Position numbers and translations under genes: made by a program
NCBI GenBank assembly: GCA_902727915.1
Contig: CACVAU010000047.1
Coordinates: forward strand, 1-27,380
Direction of reading: 5' to 3'
DNA: 27,380 bases
Source of the DNA: an uncultured Sulfurovum sp.
Lineage (GTDB): Bacteria; Campylobacterota; Campylobacteria; Campylobacterales; Sulfurovaceae
Notes under the pieces: model-generated
The model's database searches: none
Seen by the model: only the letters and a program-made list of their open reading frames with translations
Told to the model about the DNA's origin: nothing
Shown here: piece by piece, positions 1 to 6,468 of the stretch
Numbering within the stretch: the stretch's first letter is position 1
Layout of the letters: every line of letters starts with the position of its first letter

Positions 1-98
1 GTACTATCCATCTATTACTTCTTATTTAAACTCAATCCAAATCAGAGATTGAAATATTCTGATTTGGGTTTGTTGCTTTTTAGGATGGTTGGGGAAAA

Positions 99-497
99 TT
101 GATATTGGGTTTTTCAGGGTTGACTAAGTACTTTGACAGAATGGATGCTGGAAGCCTTATACACATAGTAAGAGGTGGAAAAGGTATGAGAGCTGTTAAT
201 AAGCCAGACAAGCTTTTACTGGATAATCCAAATCTTTTTACTGTATTATGTGCTGATGCAAATATTGGTTCTATTCGTGAAAGCTTTTTTGTTTCGCAAG
301 TTGGACTAAAACAACAAGTACATTATCATGATAAAGGTGATTTTATTGTTGATGATAAAAGGGTTTTTGAAATTGGTGGAGCATCTAAAACTTCTGCTCA
401 GTTAGAAGGAAATCCTAATGGCTATGTTGTGGCTGATGATATTGAAATAGGGTTTGAGAATAAAATACCACTTTGGTTATTTGGGCTTTTATATTAA
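99..497 (+). pseudogene. C-terminal remnant of an AAA+ ATPase (COG1373 / DUF4143-type)
   Basis: The 132 codons match the C-terminal third of the COG1373 predicted ATPases (AAA domain plus DUF4143 plus nuclease-like tail). The family-typical blocks are visible in order: a KPDKLLLDNPNL strand, NIGSIRESFF, GDFIVDDKRVFEIGG and the terminal YVVADDIEIG...IPLWLFGLLY. Complete members are roughly 380-400 residues, so the P-loop ATPase and about 260 residues are absent. An in-frame TAG lies at 81-83, and the only start before the homology is a TTG at 99 without a Shine-Dalgarno sequence; an ATG at 141 lies inside the conserved part. Nothing at 1-98 in any frame resembles the missing part. It is probably a degraded gene left by a deletion or rearrangement. 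The family assignment is from memory of its motifs. Confidence 0.62.
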
Positions 498-581
498 GTT
501 TTTTGGGGATAGAGTTTAGTGAAAGAGAAGCTATGAACATTTTCATAACCTCTTGGGTGGAGAAAGAAGAAAAAAGAAAGG

Positions 582-598
582 GTAGGTAAAAAACCTAC
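582..598 (-). terminator. Weak hairpin over the tsf stop codon
   Basis: On the minus strand GTAGGT and ACCTAC form a 6-bp stem around a five-T loop. The stem overlaps the TAG stop of tsf and is followed by a pyrimidine-rich tract (CCTTTCTTTTTTCTTC). It resembles a short intrinsic terminator for rpsB-tsf, though the stem is marginal. Confidence 0.4.
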
Positions 599-1650
599 GC
601 CATTTGCTTCGCAACTTCTGCTGCGAAATCTTCTTCTTCTACTTCAATACCTTCACCAACTTCAAGACGAATTAGTTCAGTAATCTCAGCTTTACCAGCA
701 GATACTTTTTCAATATGCTCAGCAATAGTTACAGAGTCGTCCATAACATATTTCTGATCAAGAAGAGCAAGTTCTTGGTCTAGTAAAGTGTTGTCAGAGA
801 TGTATCTTGCAAGTTTACCTGGAACAATTTTGTCCCAAATTTTCTCTGGTTTACCCTCGGCAGCCAATTCAGCTTCAATCGCTGATTTTGCAGTTGCTAA
901 AACTTCTTCTGTAAGTTGAGACATAGAAACGTATTCCGGTACATTTTTAAGAGGTTTACCTAGTCTTACTAGCTCTTCATTGTCTTTTTTAACTTTTTCA
1001 ATTCTACCAGCTGTTTCATCAGCTACAAACTGAGGATCAAAGTCTTTGTACGAAAGTGTACTTGGACTCATTGCAGCAGCGTGCATTGCAACGTTTTTAA
1101 GCTCAGCAGCTACTTTTGTAGCTGTTTGGGCATCGTCACATTTAGCAGAAAGTAAAACAGCTACTTGAGAGTTAGCATGAACGTAACCGTTAACAGCTAC
1201 TGTATCATCTTCTGCAACAACCATTCCAGCTCTTCTTACTACTAGGTTTTCACCAATAGAAGCAATTTTAAGTGAAAGGTATTCGCTAAATTCTTGACCA
1301 TTGATTTCAGAAGCGTTAATCGCTTCTTCACCATTAAGGTTATTGTCAAAAGCATGTTGTGTAATTTCAGCAACAACACCTTTGAAAACGTCATTTTGAG
1401 CAACGAAGTCTGTTTGAGAGTTAATCTCAACAATAACAGCTTTGTCACCAGCAACTTGAACAGAAACAACACCTTCTGCAGCTACTTTAGAAGCTTTCTT
1501 TGCAGCAGCTCCAAGACCTTTTTCTCTTAACCATGCAATGGCAGCGTCAAAATCACCATCTGTTTCTTTTAATGCATTTTTACAATCCATCATTCCAGCA
1601 GAAGTAGTCTCTCTTAATTTTTTAATGTCTTTTGGTCCAAAGTTTGCCAT
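595..1650 (-). CDS. tsf: Elongation factor Ts
   Basis: EF-Ts, the guanine nucleotide exchange factor that releases GDP from EF-Tu during cytoplasmic translation. The N-terminal UBA-like module (about residues 1-55) carries the signature LRETTSAGMMDCKNAL. The core that contacts EF-Tu follows, with SQTDFVAQND around residues 75-90. At 351 residues it is longer than the E. coli protein (about 283). The ATG at 1648-1650 has an AGGAG Shine-Dalgarno sequence inside the last codons of rpsB. Only two bases separate it from the rpsB stop, so the two genes are one transcript and probably translationally coupled. The upstream S2 partner confirms the call. Confidence 0.97.
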   Translation of the reverse strand: MANFGPKDIKKLRETTSAGMMDCKNALKETDGDFDAAIAWLREKGLGAAAKKASKVAAEGVVSVQVAGDKAVIVEINSQTDFVAQNDVFKGVVAEITQHAFDNNLNGEEAINASEINGQEFSEYLSLKIASIGENLVVRRAGMVVAEDDTVAVNGYVHANSQVAVLLSAKCDDAQTATKVAAELKNVAMHAAAMSPSTLSYKDFDPQFVADETAGRIEKVKKDNEELVRLGKPLKNVPEYVSMSQLTEEVLATAKSAIEAELAAEGKPEKIWDKIVPGKLARYISDNTLLDQELALLDQKYVMDDSVTIAEHIEKVSAGKAEITELIRLEVGEGIEVEEEDFAAEVAKQMA

Positions 1651-1652
1651 GC

Positions 1653-2702
1653 TTATGCTCCTGCTAATTCTTTTGCTTCTGCTACTGCTTCAGCTTTTAC
1701 TTTAGCAGCAGTTGCTTCTTCTTCTGTCATTGCAGCGATTTGTGCATAGGTTGTGATACCAGCAGCGTAAAGGTTGTCTTGACTAACTTTACCAATACCT
1801 GAAAGTTTAGTAAGTTCATCTTTGTCATTTTCAGCGTCAGCTACTGCTTCAGCCACAACTTCTTTTACTTCATCTTCTGTAGGTGCATCTGTTTTTACTT
1901 CAGCATCAGCAGGTACAGCTGTTGCAGCTACTACTTCTGGATCTTCTGTTTGTGCCATCATTGCTTCACCAAGTTCAGCATCAGCAGCTGGAGCATTGTC
2001 TGTTGCTACACCTTCTTTTTCAGCAAGTTCAGCTTTACCTTCAATAATTGCTTCAGCCATCTCTTTACAGAAAAGGTTGATTGATCTAATAGCATCATCG
2101 TTTCCTGGAATTGGGTAATCAACTACATCTGGATCACAGTTTGTGTCTAGTGGTGCAACAACTTTCATACCAAGTCTTCTAGCTTCTTTAACAGCAATGT
2201 GTTCTTTAACAGCATCGATAACAAACATCATCTCTGGAAGTTTTTTCATGTGTCTGAAACCTTCAAGGTAGGCAGAAAGCTTCTCTTTTTTTCTTTTAAG
2301 CATTAACGCTTCTTTTTTAGTTAAAAGCTCAATTTGACCATTCTCTTCCATTTGCTCAATGATTTCTAGTTTTCTAATAGATTTTTTCATTGTTGGGTAG
2401 TTTGTTAACATTCCACCTAACCATCTTGTAGAAACGTAAGGCATTCCACATCTCTCAGCATGTTCTTTAACTGCTGAACGAGCTTGTTTTTTAGTACCTA
2501 CGAAGATTACTGTTTGACCTTCAGCTGCTGCTTCTTTAACTACGTTGTATGTGTATTTGAAGTATCTAAGCGTTTTTTGTAAGTCAATGATGTAAATATT
2601 TTTTCTTTCTCCGAAAATGAACTTTTTCATTTTTGGGTTCCATCTTCTAGTTTGGTGTCCAAAGTGTACACCACATTCTAATAAATCTTTCATTGCTACC
2701 AT
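1653..2702 (-). CDS. rpsB: Small ribosomal subunit protein S2 with C-terminal helix-hairpin-helix tail
   Basis: Ribosomal protein S2. Residues 1-225 are the standard fold, with [15 protein letters not shown] near the start, the [11 protein letters not shown] motif at 91-101 and the [18 protein letters not shown] region. The start is placed at the ATG at 2700-2702 because AAGGAG lies seven bases upstream; a longer reading frame adds 17 unlikely residues. The protein is 349 residues against about 240 in E. coli. The extra part is an acidic Ala/Glu-rich linker (about 227-294) followed by a helix-hairpin-helix-like module (about 295-331, [17 protein letters not shown]) and an Ala/Glu/Lys helix. 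Such tails are known on some other bacterial ribosomal proteins; a role in binding rRNA or the ribosome periphery is inference. Confidence 0.96.
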   Translation of the reverse strand: MVAMKDLLECGVHFGHQTRRWNPKMKKFIFGERKNIYIIDLQKTLRYFKYTYNVVKEAAAEGQTVIFVGTKKQARSAVKEHAERCGMPYVSTRWLGGMLTNYPTMKKSIRKLEIIEQMEENGQIELLTKKEALMLKRKKEKLSAYLEGFRHMKKLPEMMFVIDAVKEHIAVKEARRLGMKVVAPLDTNCDPDVVDYPIPGNDDAIRSINLFCKEMAEAIIEGKAELAEKEGVATDNAPAADAELGEAMMAQTEDPEVVAATAVPADAEVKTDAPTEDEVKEVVAEAVADAENDKDELTKLSGIGKVSQDNLYAAGITTYAQIAAMTEEEATAAKVKAEAVAEAKELAGA

Positions 2703-2773
2703 ATTTTGCTCCTTGCAAAAGTCCAAAAATAGATAATAAATTATATATTTCAAGACAAAAATAATATTTTTAG

Positions 2774-2785
2774 AGACCGTAGTCT
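2774..2785 (-). promoter_or_regulatory. cUACGg tetraloop hairpin in the rpsB leader
   Basis: On the transcribed strand AGAC-TACG-GTCT forms a 4-bp stem capped by a UACG loop closed by C-G, a member of the extra-stable UNCG tetraloop class. It lies about 70 bases before the rpsB start, inside a 5' leader of roughly 185 bases. A related GACTACAGT occurs 25 bases further upstream (2801-2809). S2 leader autoregulation is established in E. coli; whether this element does the same is inference. Confidence 0.35.
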
Positions 2786-2894
2786 TTTTAGGTTTGTGCC
2801 ACTGTAGTCCTTAACACAAAAAGTGCAACCGTCCAAGGAATAACTACATGAGAATTTGCTTCTCTTTTATATAAAAGTTTATAAAAAGCTCGGG

Positions 2895-2900
2895 ATTATA
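2895..2900 (-). promoter_or_regulatory. rpsB-tsf promoter, -10 box
   Basis: A perfect TATAAT on the minus strand, in the context TTTCAGTATAATCCC, about 195 bases upstream of the rpsB ATG. No clear -35 box is visible, which is usual for sigma70 promoters in Campylobacterota. It implies a long untranslated leader. Confidence 0.6.
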
Positions 2901-2935
2901 CTGAAATTTTGGTTAATAAATGGAGAGGTAGTGAA

Positions 2936-2963
2936 CTATAACCCCATTTAAAAGGGGTTATAG
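2936..2963 (-). terminator. Strong hairpin after the DWIGIY-repeat gene
   Basis: A perfect 10-bp inverted repeat (CTATAACCCC / GGGGTTATAG) with an 8-base AT-rich loop starts three bases beyond the stop codon of the 2967-4136 gene. It is not followed by a clear T-run on either strand, so it may act as a weak terminator or as a 3'-end stabilising structure. It also separates this gene from the rpsB promoter. Confidence 0.6.
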
Positions 2964-2966
2964 AAT

Positions 2967-4136
2967 TTATAGGCTTATAGAACTTATCTTTGTAGAACTT
3001 ATTTTTTTAGTCTCACTTATGTTACTAATATCGTAGATATCCTCATAGGTTATCAATTCATCTATATCAAGGTCAAATTCTTGAGAGGTTATCTTTAACT
3101 TTTTACCATTTTCGAAGGTCTTAATTGTTCCTCTTAATGCAGTAGTATCAACTTCATTTTGATATATGTTTGTTTGAAATTGAAGTTTTCCAGAATGGTC
3201 ATAAAAATTAGTTTGATCCATAAGGTCACCACTGTCATGACTGTGGTCAATGGCTATTAACTCTGTATTCTTGAGAATACGAAAACGAACACGACTGGTA
3301 ACAGGATTAGGTTTATCTATTGAGGTAATCTCTTGGAGTTTTGAACCTTGCTTCAAGTCGGCATAGAATAAGGGAGCATAAAAAATGTCTGAAGTATCAA
3401 GAATATAAGCATTACCATCTTCAAAACAAAGAATTGATTCTGTACTTTTATTTTTTGTTGAATTGCTTTCTCCCATACATTGCTTTTGGGCCTCGGCAAA
3501 GAGATCTCTGACCTCATCTTTTATTGTAAACGTTGTTTTGGCATAGACAATAGCAGCAGAGTTATTATAAAAAGCTCTAATTTCATAGGTACCTTCTTCA
3601 TCTAAGGGATTAAAGATTAATGTACCATTGCTTTTCTCTTTCGTCCATTTCCAGTCAAGAACATTATTAAAATTATTACTTGCACCAGAAGGATAAATAG
3701 CAATCCAATCTTTATTATGATTGGTCATATTTTTAAAGTTTAGAATAATGTTTTCTGTAGAGCTAAATGTTTCTTTGTCAAGTTGAACAATTGGGGCTGT
3801 ACTAGACTTTTTGACTTCAAAAGCTAATTCTGCTTCTGTTTCATATGAATTGTTATAGAAAACTCTAGCATAATACTGACCTTCTATTAAATTCTCGAAG
3901 CTTACGCTTCCTGACTCTTTGTCCCCTGTCCATGCCCATTTAACAACGTTTTTCCACCTAGTAGATGTTGCTGATTGATGGTAAATACCTATCCAGTCTT
4001 TTTTTTGATTGTTTAATTCTTTAAAATTAATAGTAATGGTTTCAGTAGAAGTATACTGTGTTTTATTACTACTAAGTTTTGCTGCATTAATTGAACTTAT
4101 AAGAAGTATCGTAAGTGTAATTAAAATCTTTTTCAT
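2967..4136 (-). CDS. Exported protein with two tandem 'DWIGIY' beta-sandwich repeats
   Basis: A 389-residue secreted or periplasmic protein of unknown function. Residues 1-19 form a Sec signal peptide (MKKILITLTILLISSINAA). The start at 4134-4136 is chosen because AAAGGAAA precedes it and the signal peptide follows; the longer frame adds 22 residues. Two homologous repeats follow at about 22-109 and 114-206. Each has the pattern T-x-T-E-x-I-x-x-N-F-K, K-D-W-I-x-I-Y, W-x-W-T, G-x-Y and A/R-FYNNS. They resemble Ig-like or carbohydrate-binding-type domains attached to extracellular bacterial enzymes. The C-terminal 180 residues contain no motif I recognise. It has its own promoter and a 3' hairpin, so it is probably monocistronic despite lying beside murG. 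Confidence 0.8.
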   Translation of the reverse strand: MKKILITLTILLISSINAAKLSSNKTQYTSTETITINFKELNNQKKDWIGIYHQSATSTRWKNVVKWAWTGDKESGSVSFENLIEGQYYARVFYNNSYETEAELAFEVKKSSTAPIVQLDKETFSSTENIILNFKNMTNHNKDWIAIYPSGASNNFNNVLDWKWTKEKSNGTLIFNPLDEEGTYEIRAFYNNSAAIVYAKTTFTIKDEVRDLFAEAQKQCMGESNSTKNKSTESILCFEDGNAYILDTSDIFYAPLFYADLKQGSKLQEITSIDKPNPVTSRVRFRILKNTELIAIDHSHDSGDLMDQTNFYDHSGKLQFQTNIYQNEVDTTALRGTIKTFENGKKLKITSQEFDLDIDELITYEDIYDISNISETKKISSTKISSISL

Positions 4137-4167
4137 GAAGTTTCCTTTATTTATAATATAAAAGAAC

Positions 4168-4173
4168 ATTATA
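4168..4173 (-). promoter_or_regulatory. -10 box upstream of the DWIGIY-repeat gene
   Basis: TATAAT on the minus strand in the context CGTTTTATAATGTTC, 31 bases before the chosen ATG. A second AT-rich TATATTATAA lies between it and the gene. Confidence 0.5.
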
Positions 4174-4224
4174 AAACGTAAATATAAACGATTGATAAAC
4201 AATACTAAATGAAAAGTGAATGTT

Positions 4225-5232
4225 TCACATGGTTTCTAATAGCGTTGCAATTTTTAAAGCCCCATCTTTCTCAATCATACTTTGAAGTTTTTTACTTTTA
4301 TTTTCTAGGTTTTTATCTAAGAGTTCAATAACTTTGGGGACATTAAGTTCATTTTCTCGCATAATCCAAGCAACATTTTGGTCAACTAAAAACTTGGCAT
4401 TATGAAACTGATGGTCAGATGCTGCATAAGGGTAAGGAATGTAAAGTGCAGGACAAGCCATGGCAGAGAGTTCCCAAAGGGTTGAGGCACCAGAACGTGC
4501 AATGGCAAAGTCTGCTTCTTGCATGTAGTCTGATATTTTACTGCTAAAACCAAATACTTCAGCTTCTATATCTAATTGGGCATAAGCTTTTTGAACTTCT
4601 TTAATGTTTCGTTCACCAGCTTGATGAATGATTTTGATGTTTCTTTCTTTAAGGGTTGGGGCTAATTTTAATGCCAATTCATTAATGGCTTTAGCCCCTT
4701 GAGAACCTCCTAAAAACATAATGGTTTGAATGTTTTCTCTGATGCGTGATTTGTCAAAGTACTCATTTTTAATTGGATAAGCTTTAATGGGACTAGCATC
4801 TTCATAGGAAGAGATGAATGCTTTAGCACGTGAACGTAAAAGTTTGTTAAGTGAACCTATGGCTGCATTTTGTTCATGTATCACCAAAGGTATACCTAAT
4901 GTAATGGCTGCAAAAGAGGTGGGAGCTGCTGAAAAACCACCCACGCAAAAAACAGTTTTTGCTTTGGCTTCTTTTAGAATTTTTCTGGCTTTTATGCTTG
5001 CTTTAATAAGCATGAAAATAGATTTTACTTTACCTCCAAGACCTTGATTAACAACACCTTGGGTTGTTAAGAAGTGAACAGCTTTAAACTGTTGGTCAGT
5101 GGCAAACCATGCTTGGTCTTGTCCTTTAGTTGAACCTATGTAAACGAGTTCTTCTTCTAATAAATGTTCTTTTACAGCTTTGATGATGGTAAGATGTCCA
5201 CCTGTTCCTCCACCTGTCATAATAATACTCAT
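4225..5232 (-). CDS. murG: MurG, lipid II-forming N-acetylglucosaminyltransferase
   Basis: Transfers GlcNAc from UDP-GlcNAc to lipid I, giving lipid II at the inner face of the cytoplasmic membrane. It is a GT-B fold enzyme of 335 residues, close to the family size (about 350). Visible motifs are the N-terminal TGGGTGGHL loop (residues 6-14), GGFSAAP (98-104), HEQNAAIGSLN (119-129), the donor-site loop GGSQGA (175-180), and the C-terminal ARSGASTLWELSAMACPALYIPYPYA...DHQ block. It starts 14 bases after the ftsW stop, with AAAGG at the ftsW end as a likely ribosome binding site. Pairing with ftsW puts lipid II synthesis beside its polymerase. Confidence 0.96.
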   Translation of the reverse strand: MSIIMTGGGTGGHLTIIKAVKEHLLEEELVYIGSTKGQDQAWFATDQQFKAVHFLTTQGVVNQGLGGKVKSIFMLIKASIKARKILKEAKAKTVFCVGGFSAAPTSFAAITLGIPLVIHEQNAAIGSLNKLLRSRAKAFISSYEDASPIKAYPIKNEYFDKSRIRENIQTIMFLGGSQGAKAINELALKLAPTLKERNIKIIHQAGERNIKEVQKAYAQLDIEAEVFGFSSKISDYMQEADFAIARSGASTLWELSAMACPALYIPYPYAASDHQFHNAKFLVDQNVAWIMRENELNVPKVIELLDKNLENKSKKLQSMIEKDGALKIATLLETM

Positions 5233-5243
5233 ATTTTAAGTGC

Positions 5244-5277
5244 CTTTCAACTTTTTTGTCTTCTTTCAACTTTTTTG
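5244..5277. repeat. 19-bp-period tandem duplication at the ftsW/murG junction
   Basis: Two copies of CTTTCAACTTTTTTG (5244-5258 and 5263-5277) are separated by four bases. They lie at the 3' end of ftsW. Because 19 is not a multiple of three, the copies are read in different frames, encoding KKVER in the first and QKS-stop in the second. The second also supplies the putative murG ribosome binding site. Confidence 0.75.
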
Positions 5278-6404
5278 GAAATCATTAAGACAATACCAAT
5301 ACTAAGGGAGGAGGCAATGACCTGTGATCCTCCATAGCTTAAAAATGGTACAGCAATACCTTTAATAGGCGTAATCCCTGAAATACCAAAAGAGTTGATG
5401 AGAAAAGAAAATGTAATCAGTAAGGCAGCGCCAACACAATATAAATAATACATGGGGTTAGAGACTTTAGCAGCAATCTTAAAAATACGAAAGATAATGA
5501 AAAACATGGTGAAAGTAATTAAAATAATACTAACAAACCCAAGTTCTTCAGCAATACCTGCCAAAATAAAATCGGTATTGACTTCTGAAAGATGACCTAG
5601 CTTATATTGTCCATTTCCTAAACCTTGTCCAAAATATCCTCCATTACGAATGGCATCAATGGAATTAGAGATTTGATAGGTTTCAAGTTTATTCACTTCA
5701 TTATTAAAGGAGAGTAACCATTCTTCTATTCTCTTGATTCTATGTGGTTGACTTATGATGAGTATAATTAATGAAGTAACGCCTAACCCTAAGAGTATAA
5801 ATAAGAACCTCCAGCTAATGCCTACCATAAAAAAAAGTATAATAAGGGTGACAGTTAGTACAAGTGTTTGTCCTAAATCTTTTTGAAAAACGGCAATAAG
5901 TAGGGTGCTAATAAATAAGACTGTAAGATAAGGGATAAAGATTTTGATTTCTGACTTTAAGCCCATTTTGCCTCTTGGAAGCCTTGTTCTAACAAGTGAC
6001 CAAGACACAAACATGACAAAACCAACTTTATAAAACTCGACAGGGGTGATTGACACTGGACCAAGATTAATCCAGCGTTTTGCACCACCAATACTTCTTA
6101 CCAGTGTTTCAGGAAGTAAGGGCATGAGTAGTAACATGGCAAGAAAAAGAAAAAAAATCAGCATGGTAATGCGTGTGAACCATTTATCGGGGTCAAGTTT
6201 ACTAAGTCCTACCATGAGGGAAAACCCAATGATAATAGCCACAAGTTGTCTTATAAAAAAGTGCATGTCATTGTAGTTGTATTTCATAACAGCATAACTA
6301 GAGAGGGAATATGACATGATTAATCCTAATACTAGAAGCATCATCGTCGCGCCAAATAGAGGTTTATCAATCATTATTATATTCTTTATTGTTTTAGTGG
6401 GCAT
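5247..6404 (-). CDS. ftsW: FtsW, SEDS-family septal peptidoglycan polymerase
   Basis: A polytopic SEDS glycosyltransferase that polymerises lipid II at the division septum with a class B PBP. About ten hydrophobic segments are visible. Family signatures include GGAKRWINLGPVSITPVEFYK (about 106-126), the extracytoplasmic loop NTDFILAGIAEELGF that contains the conserved Asp, and the C-terminal GIAVPFLSYGGSQ. FtsW rather than RodA is favoured by the murG neighbour and the divergent FtsI-like gene. The start is uncertain: the ATG at 6404 has no good ribosome binding site, and the ATG at 6374 (MIDKPLFG), ten codons in, matches the usual FtsW N-terminus better. The last residues are altered by a 19-bp duplication. 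Confidence 0.93.
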   Translation of the reverse strand: MPTKTIKNIIMIDKPLFGATMMLLVLGLIMSYSLSSYAVMKYNYNDMHFFIRQLVAIIIGFSLMVGLSKLDPDKWFTRITMLIFFLFLAMLLLMPLLPETLVRSIGGAKRWINLGPVSITPVEFYKVGFVMFVSWSLVRTRLPRGKMGLKSEIKIFIPYLTVLFISTLLIAVFQKDLGQTLVLTVTLIILFFMVGISWRFLFILLGLGVTSLIILIISQPHRIKRIEEWLLSFNNEVNKLETYQISNSIDAIRNGGYFGQGLGNGQYKLGHLSEVNTDFILAGIAEELGFVSIILITFTMFFIIFRIFKIAAKVSNPMYYLYCVGAALLITFSFLINSFGISGITPIKGIAVPFLSYGGSQVIASSLSIGIVLMISKKVERRQKS

Positions 6405-6436
6405 ATTTTATCAGAATTTTAGTAAAATTTGTTTGT

Positions 6437-6442
6437 TATAAG
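6437..6442 (+). promoter_or_regulatory. -10 box for the ftsI-type gene
   Basis: TATAAG in the 64-base gap between divergent ftsW and the PBP gene, 27 bases before the PBP ATG. The opposite strand also contains TATAAC and TAAAAT candidates for ftsW, so the two promoters probably overlap. Confidence 0.4.
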
Positions 6443-6468
6443 ATAGACATTTTCTGATAAAGGTTAAT

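Noticed and set aside
1..102. Open frame from base 1 to a TGA at 100-102, 33 codons, perhaps the tail of an upstream gene
   Set aside because: Hydrophobic but too short to assign, and the start lies outside the window; it could be chance in AT-rich DNA.
1822..2118. Ser/Ala-rich open frame antisense to rpsB
   Set aside because: A mirror of the Ala/Glu-rich S2 tail in the opposite frame; no ribosome binding site and no plausible protein composition.
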